NCBI GenBank assembly: GCA_900556555.1 | Contig: USPF01000006.1 | Location: 1 to 50,315 of the forward strand | Direction: 5' to 3' | Length of the DNA: 50,315 bases | DNA from: an uncultured Blautia sp. | GTDB taxonomy: Bacteria; Bacillota; Clostridia; Lachnospirales; Lachnospiraceae | Shown: piece after piece, positions 42,023 to 50,315 of the stretch | Numbering within the stretch: position 1 is the first letter of the stretch | Layout: each line of letters opens with the position of its first letter | Notes under the pieces: generated by a model | Databases searched by the model: none | What the model was told of the DNA's origin: nothing | What the model saw: the letters and a program-made list of their open reading frames with translations, nothing else | Position numbers and translations under genes: made by a program

Positions 42023-42967
42023 ATGAAGAAGAAATTATTAGCAGCAATTTTAATGGGAACTATGGTATTTGGTATGACAGCATGTGGCGGAAACAATGAA
42101 GGATCAACAAACAATCAGAAAACACAGACAGAGACTGATGCAAATGCAGGAACAGAAGAAAAAGAATCTGATGCAGGTTCTGCAGTAGAAGGAGAAATTA
42201 CAGTAATCTCCCGTGAGGACGGTTCTGGTACAAGAGGAGCATTTGTTGAACTGTTTGGAATCGAAGAAGAAGTCGATGGTGAGAAGGTGGATATGACCAC
42301 TGATTATGCTCAGGTAACCAATAGTACTTCTGTTATGATGACAGGTGTTGCTCAGAATCCAAAGGCAATCGGTTATATTTCTTTAGGTTCTCTGGATGAC
42401 AGTGTAAAGGCGTTGAAAGTAGACGGTGCAGAAGCATCCACAGAAAATGTGAAAAATGATACTTATAAAATTTCCAGACCGTTTAATGTTGCCACAAAAG
42501 AGGGCGTCAGCGAAGTGGCTCAGGACTTTATGGATTATATTTTAAGTGAAGAAGGACAGAAGATTGTAGAGGAAAGCGGATATATTTCAGCAGCAGAAAA
42601 TGCGGAAGCTTATGCCGGAAACAAACCAAAAGGAAAAGTAGTGGTAGGTGGTTCCTCCTCTGTAACACCGGTTATGGAAAAATTAAAAGAGGGTTATGAA
42701 GCAGTGAATCCAGACGCAGAAATCGAAATCCAGCAGAGTGACTCAACAACAGGTATGGAATCTGCTTTAAGCGGAACTTACGATATCGGAATGGCATCTA
42801 GAGCATTAAAAGATTCCGAGACTGAAAAAGGACTTACAGGAGTGCAGATTGCCTTAGACGGTATTGCAGTCATTGTAAACAAGGAAAATTCTCTGACTGA
42901 TATCACATCCGATCAGGTAAAAGACATTTATACCGGAGAAATCACAGACTGGTCTGAACTTCAGTAA
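42023..42967 (+). CDS. pstS: Phosphate-binding lipoprotein PstS, halves in permuted order
   Basis: 314 residues. The signal peptide ends in FGMTAC, lipid cysteine C21, then an acidic linker (22-56). The PBP fold follows in unusual order. Residues 57-187 match the usual C-terminal half (VISREDGSGTRGAF, IGYISLGSLDD, RPFNVATKEG, ILSEEGQKIV). After a linker (188-203), residues 204-314 match the usual N-terminal half (VVVGGSSSVTPVMEKL, SDSTTGMESAL, DIGMASRALKD, IALDGIAVIVN, IYTGEITDWSEL). The phosphate loops SSSVTP, SR and GSGTR are all kept. AAAAGGAG supports ATG 42023. It captures phosphate for PstCAB. Confidence 0.92.
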   Translation: MKKKLLAAILMGTMVFGMTACGGNNEGSTNNQKTQTETDANAGTEEKESDAGSAVEGEITVISREDGSGTRGAFVELFGIEEEVDGEKVDMTTDYAQVTNSTSVMMTGVAQNPKAIGYISLGSLDDSVKALKVDGAEASTENVKNDTYKISRPFNVATKEGVSEVAQDFMDYILSEEGQKIVEESGYISAAENAEAYAGNKPKGKVVVGGSSSVTPVMEKLKEGYEAVNPDAEIEIQQSDSTTGMESALSGTYDIGMASRALKDSETEKGLTGVQIALDGIAVIVNKENSLTDITSDQVKDIYTGEITDWSELQ

Positions 42968-42991
42968 GGCATAAGAACAGGAGCGAAATGC

Positions 42992-43864
42992 ATGAAAGAC
43001 TTTAAGGAAACCTTTATGAAATACGTGTTTCTTATGTGTGCTTGTGTCTCCATCCTGGCAGTTGTACTGATTTGTGTATTCCTTTTTGCCAATGGTATCC
43101 CTGCCATTGGCGAAATTGGGGTGTTCAAGTTTTTGTTGGGAGAGAGATGGAAACCGGGAAACAATATTTACGGAATTCTTCCTTTTATATTGGGAAGTGT
43201 CTATGTAACAGCAGGTGCCATTGTCATTGGCGTACCTGTAGGAATCTTTACAGCAGTATTTATGGCACGTTTTTGCCCGAGCAGGCTTTACCGCTTCGTA
43301 AAACCAGCAGTGGATCTTCTGGCAGGGATTCCTTCGGTTGTATATGGTTTTTTTGGTATGGTAGTTCTGGTGCCATTTGTCCGTGACTTTTTTGGAAATA
43401 CGCTTGGATTCGGCGGAGATGGTTCCAGTATGTTTACCGCTTCCCTGATGCTTGGGATCATGATTCTTCCCACCATTATCAGTGTAGGGGAATCTGCTAT
43501 CCGTGCAGTGCCGGACAGCTATTACGAAGGTTCTCTGGCACTTGGGGCAACACATGAAAGAAGCGTATTTTTTGCAGTGCTTCCAGCGGCAAAGTCTGGG
43601 ATCCTGGCAGGTGTGATTCTTGGAATCGGCCGTGCAATTGGAGAGACTATGGCGGTCATTATGATTGCAGGAAACCAGCCTGGTATGCCAAGAGGTTTGT
43701 TTAAAGGTGTCCGTACCCTGACTTCTAACATTGTTATGGAAATGGGATATGCTACAGACCTCCACAGGGAGGCATTGATTGCTACAGCCGTAGTTCTGTT
43801 TGTTTTTATTTTACTAATCAATCTGTCATTTTCATTATTAAAAAGGAGGGGCATAAATGGATGA
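42992..43864 (+). CDS. pstC: Phosphate ABC transporter permease PstC
   Basis: 290 residues with six predicted membrane helices. Typical PstC segments are WKPGNNIYGILPFILGSVY, the conserved LLAGIPSVVYGFFGMV and the EAA-like cytoplasmic loop SYYEGSLALGATHERSVFFAVLPAAKSGILAGV (in part), then GRAIGETMAVIMIAGN. AGGAG lies 8 bases before ATG 42992. It forms the inner-membrane channel with PstA, whose gene overlaps it by 8 bases. Confidence 0.94.
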   Translation: MKDFKETFMKYVFLMCACVSILAVVLICVFLFANGIPAIGEIGVFKFLLGERWKPGNNIYGILPFILGSVYVTAGAIVIGVPVGIFTAVFMARFCPSRLYRFVKPAVDLLAGIPSVVYGFFGMVVLVPFVRDFFGNTLGFGGDGSSMFTASLMLGIMILPTIISVGESAIRAVPDSYYEGSLALGATHERSVFFAVLPAAKSGILAGVILGIGRAIGETMAVIMIAGNQPGMPRGLFKGVRTLTSNIVMEMGYATDLHREALIATAVVLFVFILLINLSFSLLKRRGING

Positions 43865-44735
43865 AGCATTACAGCCAATTAATGTGCAGAGTGCAAAGCA
43901 GAAGATGAAATCCTACTCAGGAAATCCCCTTTCTCTGCTCCTGGCAGCACTGGTAGGACTGAGTGCTTTGATTACAGTGCTCACCCTTGTTTTTATCATC
44001 GGATATATCCTGATAAAGGGAATTCCGAACCTTAGCTTGGATTTGTTCCAGCTGGAGTACAACTCAGAAAATGTTTCTATGTTTCCGTCTATTATAAATA
44101 CCATCTGTATGACAGTCCTTTCTCTTTTAATTGCAGGACCTCTGGGAATTCTGGCAGCGGTTTATCTGGTAGAATATGCAAAAAAAGGAAACAAACTGGT
44201 ATCTGTCATCCGCATCACAGCAGAGACATTGACTGGTATTCCTTCCATCGTATATGGATTGTTTGGAATGTTGTTTTTTGTTACTACATTGAAATGGGGA
44301 TTTTCTATGCTGGCTGGTGCCTTTACCCTGGCTATCATGGTACTGCCGGTCATTATGCGTACCACAGAGGAAGCACTTTTATCTGTACCGGACATGTACC
44401 GGGAAGCCAGTTTCGGACTGGGAGCAGGCAAGCTCAGGACGATTTTTGTGGTAATACTTCCATCTGCAGTGCCAGGAATCCTTTCCGGTGTGATTCTGTC
44501 CATCGGACGTATTGTAGGGGAGACGGCTGCTCTTATGTACACAGCAGGAACCGTGGCAGAGCTGCCAAGCAGTGTTATGTCTTCCACAAGAACCCTTTCG
44601 GTTCATATGTATGCCCTGTCCAACGAAGGGCTTTATATTAACCAGGCATATGCCACAGCCGTGGTGCTTCTTCTGATTGTACTTTTCATCAACTGGGTAT
44701 CAGGAAGGATTGCACGCAAGATTAAGAAAGGATAA
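43857..44735 (+). CDS. pstA: Phosphate ABC transporter permease PstA
   Basis: 292 residues with six predicted membrane helices. Family segments are MFPSIINTICMTVLSLLIAGPLGILAAVYLVEYA (in part), TLTGIPSIVYGLFGM, the coupling loop SVPDMYREASFGLGAGKLRTIF and GRIVGETAALMYTAGT. AAAAAGGAGG lies upstream inside pstC. It pairs with PstC to carry phosphate through the membrane; pstB begins 7 bases after its stop. Confidence 0.94.
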   Translation: MDEALQPINVQSAKQKMKSYSGNPLSLLLAALVGLSALITVLTLVFIIGYILIKGIPNLSLDLFQLEYNSENVSMFPSIINTICMTVLSLLIAGPLGILAAVYLVEYAKKGNKLVSVIRITAETLTGIPSIVYGLFGMLFFVTTLKWGFSMLAGAFTLAIMVLPVIMRTTEEALLSVPDMYREASFGLGAGKLRTIFVVILPSAVPGILSGVILSIGRIVGETAALMYTAGTVAELPSSVMSSTRTLSVHMYALSNEGLYINQAYATAVVLLLIVLFINWVSGRIARKIKKG

Positions 44736-44742
44736 TAAGTGA

Positions 44743-45498
44743 ATGAGTAAATTTTCCATTTCCAATTTGGATTTATACTATGACAATGGTGCCTTTAAGG
44801 CTTTAAAAAATATTAATCTGGAGATTCCTGCCCATGAAATCACAGCTTTTATTGGTCCTTCCGGGTGTGGTAAATCCACCCTTTTGAAATCTCTTAACCG
44901 TATGAATGATTTGGTAGAAGGATGTAAAATAACAGGGAAGGTGCTTTTAGACGGAGAAGATATTTACGGAAATATGAATATCAATCTGTTGCGGAAACGT
45001 GTGGGTATGGTGTTCCAGAAACCAAATCCGTTTCCTATGAGCATTTATGATAACATTGCTTACGGACCAAGAACACACGGAATCCGTTCTAAGGTAAAAC
45101 TGGATGATATTGTGGAACGTTCTCTTAGAAATGCAGCTATCTGGGATGAAGTAAAGGACAGGCTGAAATTAAGTGCTCTTGGTATGTCAGGAGGACAGCA
45201 GCAGCGTCTTTGTATTGCAAGGGCTCTTGCAGTGGAGCCGGAGGTACTTCTCATGGATGAACCAACCTCTGCACTGGATCCTATTTCAACATCTAAGATT
45301 GAAGATTTGGCCATGGAATTGAAGAAGAATTATACCATTGTAATGGTAACTCACAACATGCAGCAGGCAGCCAGAATATCAGATAAAACAGCATTTTTCC
45401 TGTTAGGGGAAGTCATTGAATATGGAGAGACGGAACAGATTTTTTCCATGCCGAAGAATAAGAAAACAGAGGATTATATTACAGGGAGGTTTGGATGA
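44743..45498 (+). CDS. pstB: Phosphate ABC transporter ATPase PstB
   Basis: 251 residues. Walker A is GPSGCGKST in [22 protein letters not shown], with the Q loop in [21 protein letters not shown], signature [16 protein letters not shown] (serine-glycine-glycine kept, a methionine in place of the usual leucine), Walker [14 protein letters not shown] and switch [13 protein letters not shown]. These are diagnostic of PstB. It energises phosphate uptake and also serves in signalling to PhoR through PhoU. Overlaps phoU by 4 bases. Confidence 0.96.
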   Translation: MSKFSISNLDLYYDNGAFKALKNINLEIPAHEITAFIGPSGCGKSTLLKSLNRMNDLVEGCKITGKVLLDGEDIYGNMNINLLRKRVGMVFQKPNPFPMSIYDNIAYGPRTHGIRSKVKLDDIVERSLRNAAIWDEVKDRLKLSALGMSGGQQQRLCIARALAVEPEVLLMDEPTSALDPISTSKIEDLAMELKKNYTIVMVTHNMQQAARISDKTAFFLLGEVIEYGETEQIFSMPKNKKTEDYITGRFG

Positions 45499-46139
45499 TG
45501 AGAATGCGATTCGACCAGCAGCTTGAAGAATTAAATTTAGAGCTGATTAAGATGGGAGCTCTGTGTGAGCGGGCAATCCGCAGAGCAGCGGATCAGTTAT
45601 TGAATGAAAAAGAAACAGAACCCCAGGCTATAGACCGCATGGAAGAAGAAATCAATCATAAAGAACGAGATATTGAAAATCTGTGTATGAAACTTCTGCT
45701 TCAGCAGCAGCCGGTAGCCAGAGATCTGAGAATGATTTCTTCTGCACTGAAAATGATCTCTGATATGGAGAGAATCGGAGACCAGGCTCAGGATATAGCG
45801 GATATGTCTAAATTTGTGAAAGTGCAGGAAATTGCCCACAAGATGAATATCGGAAAAATGGCAGAAGCTACGATTAAAATGGTAACAGAAAGCATTGATT
45901 CTTTTGTAAAAAAAGATTTAGATTCTGCAGCAGCCGTAGTAAAATATGATGATGTAGTAGATGATTTATTTTTAAAAGTCAAAGCGGATTTGCCAAGACT
46001 TATAGAAAATGATCCTCAGAATGCGGAATACTATATTGATTTAATCATGGTAGCGAAATATTTTGAAAGAATTGGAGATCACGCTGAGAATATCGCACAG
46101 TGGGTGGAATATTCTATTACAGGAACGCATGATGAGTGA
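45495..46139 (+). CDS. phoU: Phosphate signalling protein PhoU
   Basis: 214 residues, two repeats of a three-helix bundle, each with the metal-binding-type signature: [46 protein letters not shown] (in part) and, in the second, [22 protein letters not shown]. PhoU links PstB and PhoR and damps both uptake and kinase activity when phosphate is plentiful. GGGAGG precedes ATG 45495. It lies between pstB and the regulator gene in a standard pst-pho arrangement. Confidence 0.95.
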   Translation: MMRMRFDQQLEELNLELIKMGALCERAIRRAADQLLNEKETEPQAIDRMEEEINHKERDIENLCMKLLLQQQPVARDLRMISSALKMISDMERIGDQAQDIADMSKFVKVQEIAHKMNIGKMAEATIKMVTESIDSFVKKDLDSAAAVVKYDDVVDDLFLKVKADLPRLIENDPQNAEYYIDLIMVAKYFERIGDHAENIAQWVEYSITGTHDE

Positions 46140-46154
46140 AGTTAGGGGAAAAGT

Positions 46155-46832
46155 ATGATTTATTTAGTAGAAGATGATGAAAGTATCCGGGAATTAGTGG
46201 TTTATACCTTGAATAGTCAGGGACTGGAGGCAGAAGGATTTGAATTACCTTCTGCATTTTGGAAAGCAGTAGAGAAAAAAATACCGGATATGGTTCTCCT
46301 GGATATTATGCTTCCAGAGGAAGATGGCCTGGAAATATTGAAAAAACTAAGGAAGCGCAGTGATACCAGGCAGCTTCCTATTGCTATGTTGACTGCAAAA
46401 GGCAGTGAATACGATACAGTAAAGGGGTTGGATAGCGGGGCAGATGACTATATTCCAAAACCTTTCCGTATGATGGAATTAGTTTCAAGAGTAAAAGCTC
46501 TGCTAAGACGTACGGGGCATGGAGAAGAGGAAGATCAGATTTATGAGTTTGGCTGCCTTACGGTTTCGAAACAGAGACATCAGGTTAAAGTAGACGGAGA
46601 AGAAGTGATTCTTACCATAAAGGAATTTGAAATGCTGCTTCTTCTTTTATCCAATCCTGGAATCGTATTTACCAGGGCACAGCTTTTGGATAAAATCTGG
46701 GGATATCAGTTTGATGGAGAAAGCAGAACCGTGGATGTTCATGTAAGAACCTTACGCCAGAAGCTTGGAAAGGCAGGGCAGTATATTGAGACAGTACGTG
46801 GAATGGGCTACAAGATGGGAGGAACCGCATGA
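46155..46832 (+). CDS. phoB: PhoB/PhoP-type response regulator
   Basis: 225 residues. The receiver has acidic pair EDD (6-8), phospho-acceptor D50 in MVLLDIMLPEEDG, and KPFRMMEL. The C-terminal winged helix contains LTIKEFEMLLLLLSNPGIVFTRAQLLDKIWGY (in part) and TVDVHVRTLRQKLG, giving an OmpR/PhoB architecture. Position after phoU and overlap with the kinase gene by 4 bases identify it as the phosphate-starvation regulator. It should act at Pho-box-like sites upstream of pstS. The name phoB rather than phoP is a convention choice. Confidence 0.88.
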   Translation: MIYLVEDDESIRELVVYTLNSQGLEAEGFELPSAFWKAVEKKIPDMVLLDIMLPEEDGLEILKKLRKRSDTRQLPIAMLTAKGSEYDTVKGLDSGADDYIPKPFRMMELVSRVKALLRRTGHGEEEDQIYEFGCLTVSKQRHQVKVDGEEVILTIKEFEMLLLLLSNPGIVFTRAQLLDKIWGYQFDGESRTVDVHVRTLRQKLGKAGQYIETVRGMGYKMGGTA

Positions 46833-48490
46833 CAAAACGCATATTAAAATCTATTCTGGTAGTTTCTGTAGCTGTGCTTGTAATGAGCACAACCTTGACG
46901 ATGGGAATTTTGTACCGGTATTTTGGCAAACAGATTGGAAAAGAGCTGCGAAGAGAAGCTGCTTACTTGGCCATTGCCGTAGAAAAAGAAGGAATGGAGG
47001 CTTTTGAATCTCTTCCACCGGAAGCAGAGCGTGTAACATATATTGCAGAAGACGGAAGTGTTCTTTTTGATAGTGAAGCGGATGAAGATTCTATGGAAAA
47101 TCATGGACAGCGTGAAGAAATTAAAGAGGCTTCAGAAAAAGGTTCCGGTACAGCAGTACGGACATCCGACACCTTGTCAAAAAAGACTCTGTATTATGCA
47201 TTGCGATTAAAGGATAATAGTATTTTGAGAGTATCCAGTGAGCAGTATAATGTGCCAGGAATCGTAGGAGGAATGATTCAGCCGGTTCTCATCATGCTTG
47301 TGATTATGGCGGTTTTGTCATATATGATTGCATCCAGACTCTCCAGAAATATCGTAAATCCTATTAATGCTTTAGACTTGGAGCATCCAGAAGAAAACCA
47401 GATTTATGACGAGATTGCTCCTTTGCTTACTAAGATTAACCGTCAGCAAAAATCTCTCCAGAAAGAGATTTCGGATGCGAAACGGCAGCAGGAAGAGTTC
47501 TCCATGATTACCGAAAATATGGAGGAAGGTTTTGTAGTTATTGACAGTCACACAGAAATCTTGTCCAACAATTCCAGTGCCCTGAATCTTCTTGGTGCAG
47601 AGCCGGAGAAAGGAAGAAGAAGTGTGCTGGCACTGAATAGAAGCGAGGATTTCCAGAATGCAGTGGAACGTGTCCTGGCAGGACAGCACGTTCTTGCCAA
47701 TATGGATTTAGCAGGAACAAGCTGCCAGGTAACGGCCAACCCGGTTTATCATGAAAATCAGGTGACAGGTGCTGTGCTCTTGATTCAGGATGTGACAGAA
47801 CGTATGCGTGGCGAGCAGATGCGGAGAGAATTTACAGCGAATGTATCTCATGAGTTGAAAACACCGCTCACGTCCATTTCTGGTTTTGCGGAAATTATCC
47901 AGGATGGATATGTGAAGCCAGAGGACACCAAGAAGTTTGCAGGCCGTATTTTCAAAGAGGCACAGAGATTGATTACTCTGGTGAATGATGTCATTAAGAT
48001 TTCCCAGCTGGATGAAGGAAAAATCCAGTTTGAAAAGGAAACGGTAGATTTGTATGAAGAAACCAGAGAAATTTTCAAGCATCTGGAACCAAAAGCAGAA
48101 GAAGCCGGTGTGCACATGTATCTCTATGGACCGCACATCAAAGTGAACACTGTAAAGACAATTCTGGAAGAAATCCTGACAAATCTTTGTGACAATGGAG
48201 TGAAATACAATAAGCCGGGAGGAAGTCTTACGGTAACACTTTCACAGGATGGAGAAGCCACACAGGTGGTTGTAGAAGATACTGGAATCGGCATTGCCCA
48301 GGAAGACAAAAACCGTATTTTTGAGCGCTTTTACCGGGTGGATAAAAGCCATTCCAAAGCTATTGGCGGTACCGGACTGGGACTTTCTATTGTAAAACAC
48401 GGAAGCCTGTTTCTTGGTGCTAAGATGAAAGTGGAAAGCAGCCTGGGAGAAGGAAGCAGATTCATTCTGACTTTGCCGGTGGATTGTTAG
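46829..48490 (+). CDS. phoR: PhoR-type sensor histidine kinase
   Basis: 553 residues. A first membrane helix (about 7-28), an extracytoplasmic domain (about 30-150) and a second helix (about 155-172) are followed by a short linker, a PAS domain (about 225-325), and HisKA with phospho-histidine H341 in TANVSHELKTPLTSISGFAEI. The ATPase domain includes NLCDNGVKYNKPGG, VEDTGIGI, FERFYRVDKSHS and GGTGLGLSIVKH. The layout matches PhoR of Firmicutes. It ends the pst-pho operon; no strong terminator follows. Confidence 0.9.
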   Translation: MTKRILKSILVVSVAVLVMSTTLTMGILYRYFGKQIGKELRREAAYLAIAVEKEGMEAFESLPPEAERVTYIAEDGSVLFDSEADEDSMENHGQREEIKEASEKGSGTAVRTSDTLSKKTLYYALRLKDNSILRVSSEQYNVPGIVGGMIQPVLIMLVIMAVLSYMIASRLSRNIVNPINALDLEHPEENQIYDEIAPLLTKINRQQKSLQKEISDAKRQQEEFSMITENMEEGFVVIDSHTEILSNNSSALNLLGAEPEKGRRSVLALNRSEDFQNAVERVLAGQHVLANMDLAGTSCQVTANPVYHENQVTGAVLLIQDVTERMRGEQMRREFTANVSHELKTPLTSISGFAEIIQDGYVKPEDTKKFAGRIFKEAQRLITLVNDVIKISQLDEGKIQFEKETVDLYEETREIFKHLEPKAEEAGVHMYLYGPHIKVNTVKTILEEILTNLCDNGVKYNKPGGSLTVTLSQDGEATQVVVEDTGIGIAQEDKNRIFERFYRVDKSHSKAIGGTGLGLSIVKHGSLFLGAKMKVESSLGEGSRFILTLPVDC

Positions 48491-48556
48491 TTGCAGGTAT
48501 ATTTGAATTTCTTAAAAGTGATTTATTTAGCGGATTTTGCAAGTTCCAGGGATTAG

Positions 48557-48585
48557 TTGACATTTTATAAAAAGATAGTTATACT
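48557..48585 (+). promoter_or_regulatory. Promoter of trmB
   Basis: Perfect TTGACA (48557-48562) and TATACT (48580-48585) are 17 bases apart, about 25 bases before the start codon's ribosome site. Confidence 0.85.
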
Positions 48586-48611
48586 AAACGGACAGAAAGG
48601 CAGGAAACCGC

Positions 48612-49265
48612 ATGAGATTAAGAAATATACCGGGAGCAAAGGATGCGATTGCTTCCAGCAAATATGTAGTTCAGGAGCCGGAGAAACAGAGAGGAATCTG
48701 GAATCAGCTCTTTGAGAATCAAAATCCGGTTCATATAGAAGTTGGTATGGGAAAAGGCCGCTTCATCATGGATATGGCCGAAAAAAATCCAAACATTAAT
48801 TATGTAGGAATTGAAATGTATGACAGTGTCCTTCTTCGTGCTCTACAGAAGATGGAAGAAAGGGAGCAGGAAGGTATGAAGCCTGAAAATTTAGTATTTC
48901 TCCGTATGGACGCAAGAGAGCTTCCCCTTATTTTCCAGCAGGGAGAGGTTGGGAAGATTTATCTGAACTTTTCTGACCCATGGCCCAAAGAACGTCATGC
49001 AAAGAGGAGATTAACTTCCAGACAGTTCCTGGAGCGTTACGATAAGATTCTGGCACCAAATGGAGTGGTAGAATTCAAGACAGATAACAAAGGGCTGTTT
49101 GAATTTTCTCTGGAAGAAGTAGGAGAAGCCGGATGGAAGCTTCTGGATCATACCTTTGACCTTCATCATGATGAGAAAATGAACGAAGGCAATGTAATGA
49201 CAGAATATGAAGAAAAATTTTCTTCCATGGGAAATCCAATCTACAAACTGATCGCAGGCAGATAA
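48612..49265 (+). CDS. trmB: tRNA (guanine-N7)-methyltransferase
   Basis: 217 residues. The SAM-binding start is PVHIEVGMGKGRFIMDMA (EVGMGKG replaces EIGxGxG), with NYVGIEMYDSVLLRAL, FLRMDARELP, and the TrmB-specific NFSDPWPKERHAKRRLTSRQFL that holds catalytic residues. The C-terminal TEYEEKFSSMGNPIYKL segment is typical. It methylates G46 of tRNAs. AGGAAACC precedes ATG 48612. Confidence 0.95.
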   Translation: MRLRNIPGAKDAIASSKYVVQEPEKQRGIWNQLFENQNPVHIEVGMGKGRFIMDMAEKNPNINYVGIEMYDSVLLRALQKMEEREQEGMKPENLVFLRMDARELPLIFQQGEVGKIYLNFSDPWPKERHAKRRLTSRQFLERYDKILAPNGVVEFKTDNKGLFEFSLEEVGEAGWKLLDHTFDLHHDEKMNEGNVMTEYEEKFSSMGNPIYKLIAGR

Positions 49266-49283
49266 CTGGTTCTGGCATAGGAT

Positions 49284-49466
49284 ATGATAGAGAAAACATT
49301 GGGAGAGGATGCGTTGCGTATGGCTAAGAAAAAGAGAAGCCTGGAAACAGCCATCTTACAATGGGCATATCAGAACCGCCGGATGGGAGGAAAGGCAGCA
49401 GAAGTCTTGAAATCCATAGAAGAAACCGAGAAAACCTTAGAAGAGGTTAAGATTAAGAAGAAATAA
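49284..49466 (+). CDS. Small basic protein of unknown function
   Basis: Up to 60 residues. ATG 49284 has a poor ribosome site. GGGAGAGG at 49301-49308 better fits TTG 49314 or ATG 49320, giving 48-50 residues starting MAKKKRSLETAILQWAYQNR. The rest is a helical charged segment, GGKAAEVLKSIEETEKTLEEV, with a lysine tail. I do not recognise it. It follows trmB by 18 bases on the same strand and may be cotranscribed; the helix-rich, lysine-rich make-up suggests a nucleic-acid or ribosome partner but nothing more. Confidence 0.5.
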   Translation: MIEKTLGEDALRMAKKKRSLETAILQWAYQNRRMGGKAAEVLKSIEETEKTLEEVKIKKK

Positions 49467-49487
49467 TATGGAAAGCTTTTATATGAA

Positions 49488-49526
49488 AGTTCCCCGGGTA
49501 TGTTTTTACACATATCCGGGGAAATC
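49488..49526. terminator. Hairpin between converging genes
   Basis: TTCCCCGG (49490-49497) and CCGGGGAA (49516-49523) pair perfectly, with a further TATGT/ACACATA inner stem closing on TTTT. T-runs beside it are weak, so it may act on both strands as a moderate terminator. Confidence 0.6.
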
Positions 49527-49533
49527 GTTTATC

Positions 49534-50315
49534 TTATGCCTTTTGATTATTTGCCAGCTTTCGGACCTCTTCCAAAGACAAACCTGTTATCTCTGCGATT
49601 TCTTCTATAGAATCACGTCCTCTTGTCAGCATCCTTAGAGCTGTATTCACTGCATTATTATGAGTAGCCTTTTCTGCTACTTCATTTCTCATCTCTTCCA
49701 AAATTCTGCTCATCTGGCTTCGACCTCCTTCTGTTTCCTTTAAGTATCTGACTTCTTCTGCCAGTAATGGGTTCACCATATCTTTTGCATCTTTGCAGTT
49801 AAAGTCATGCATCAGACTTCCCACAGGATGTTCCAGGTTTCTATATTCACCATTCACGTATAGGATATGGGCTCCGTCACCGAACAATGCATTATCCATC
49901 TCAGAAATTTTTCTTTCGATATGATAAAGTGGAATTCCCATACCGAATTTATCTTTTTCCGTGATGAAGATTACATAGGTATCAACCAGATCTTCAAAAT
50001 CATCTCCTTTGCTGAGCAGTGCCCGGTCTATCATGCTGCTGTGGAACCTTGCCCTTCTTACTCCTGAACCCCTGTCAGAACGCTGTATTTCGATATCCAT
50101 GAGTCTTCCGTTTACATCCTCTGCCTGGATATCTAATTTTATGGAACGTTTTGTTGCACTTTTATATTCTGCCTGTGCCTTCGTAGATTTTACTTTGATA
50201 TCATCACGCTCCAGAACCGTATTGAGAATATACTCGACTGCTTCTGTCTTTCCATCCAGAGCTTCTGAAAAAAAGTCATCATCCATCAGGCGAAGTTCTT
50301 TTATCCTTTGTAAAT
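49534..50315 (-). CDS. Rpn-family PD-(D/E)XK nuclease, 5' end off the window
   Basis: Visible part of about 260 residues; the reading frame is open through the right edge (nine further codons, LQRIKELRL, precede ATG 50286), so the true start lies outside. Family features are MDDDFFSEALDGK then KSIKLDIQAEDVNGRLMDIEIQ (in part; the last D-IEIQ is the PD-(D/E)XK active site), RARFHSSMIDRALLSKGDDF and YVIFITEKDKFGMGIPLYHIER. A C-terminal EEIAEITGLSLEEVRKL helix-turn-helix-like tail ends the protein. Such proteins are related to recombination-promoting nucleases and are often mobile and repeated in these genomes. Confidence 0.85.
   Translation of the reverse strand, partial: LQRIKELRLMDDDFFSEALDGKTEAVEYILNTVLERDDIKVKSTKAQAEYKSATKRSIKLDIQAEDVNGRLMDIEIQRSDRGSGVRRARFHSSMIDRALLSKGDDFEDLVDTYVIFITEKDKFGMGIPLYHIERKISEMDNALFGDGAHILYVNGEYRNLEHPVGSLMHDFNCKDAKDMVNPLLAEEVRYLKETEGGRSQMSRILEEMRNEVAEKATHNNAVNTALRMLTRGRDSIEEIAEITGLSLEEVRKLANNQKA

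Noticed and set aside
42854..43765. 303-codon minus-strand frame rich in His, Cys and Lys
   Set aside because: Exactly opposite pstC, which is unmistakable; the composition is a mirror effect of membrane-protein codons.
1..50315. CRISPR arrays, prophage, complete insertion sequences, rRNA
   Set aside because: No regularly spaced repeats of CRISPR type, no phage structural genes, no transposase and no rRNA sequence were seen.

Overview
The window reads as chromosome of a spore-forming, low-GC Firmicute, most likely a gut Lachnospiraceae (Blautia/Ruminococcus-like). The reasons are SpoVG and SpmB, a glgC-glgD pair, a long-form PRPP synthetase, a DnaD/DnaI primosome, HisZ plus short HisG, a LytTR/DUF3021 module, Bce-type ABC/two-component units and an Rpn-type nuclease gene. 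This assignment is inference; no marker such as 16S rRNA is present. No prophage, complete IS or CRISPR array is visible.

Layout. 1-2.4 kb: an AT-rich accessory segment that opens with two 20-bp-spaced repeats (possible IS end), then an ABC permease, an ABC ATPase, a LytTR regulator and a DUF3021 membrane protein. 2.5-7.5 kb (minus strand): prs-dnaI-dnaD, a DnaA-box-bearing spacer, and murC. 7.7-10.5 kb: glgC-glgD and spoVG. 10.6-12.6 kb (minus): RsmF-type rRNA methyltransferase, a small unknown protein and tRNA-Pro(CGG). 12.7-24.1 kb: an envelope-stress/export block with a TetR-controlled ABC exporter carrying a very long coiled coil, an anti-sigma-like membrane protein with no sigma gene, and a complete BceAB-RS-type detoxification and two-component unit. 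24.2-29.8 kb: histidine phosphatase, a protein of unknown function, RecQ, a MATE exporter and SpmB. 29.8-36.2 kb: a nearly complete histidine operon (hisZGCBHAFIE, no hisD) behind a strong promoter. 36.3-41.4 kb: a membrane-anchored J-domain-like protein, a PduL-type phosphotransacylase, a MarR regulator, a DUF885 protein and a duplicated-domain lipoprotein. 41.4-48.5 kb: a 640-bp spacer with a dense DnaA-box cluster, then pstS-C-A-B-phoU-phoB-phoR. 48.6-50.3 kb: trmB, a small basic protein and an Rpn-family gene cut by the window edge.

How the parts work together. Prs makes the PRPP that HisG consumes. The dnaD/dnaI/prs unit joins replication initiation to nucleotide supply. PstSCAB imports phosphate, and PhoU/PhoB/PhoR sense and control that import. 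The two exporter systems each travel with their own regulator (TetR; BceRS).

The most unusual items are a phosphate-binding protein whose two sequence halves are in swapped order (an apparent circular permutation), seven DnaA-box-like sites within about 145 bp upstream of it, a second set of DnaA boxes upstream of dnaD-dnaI, and a 19-bp perfect inverted repeat lying across the TetR promoter.
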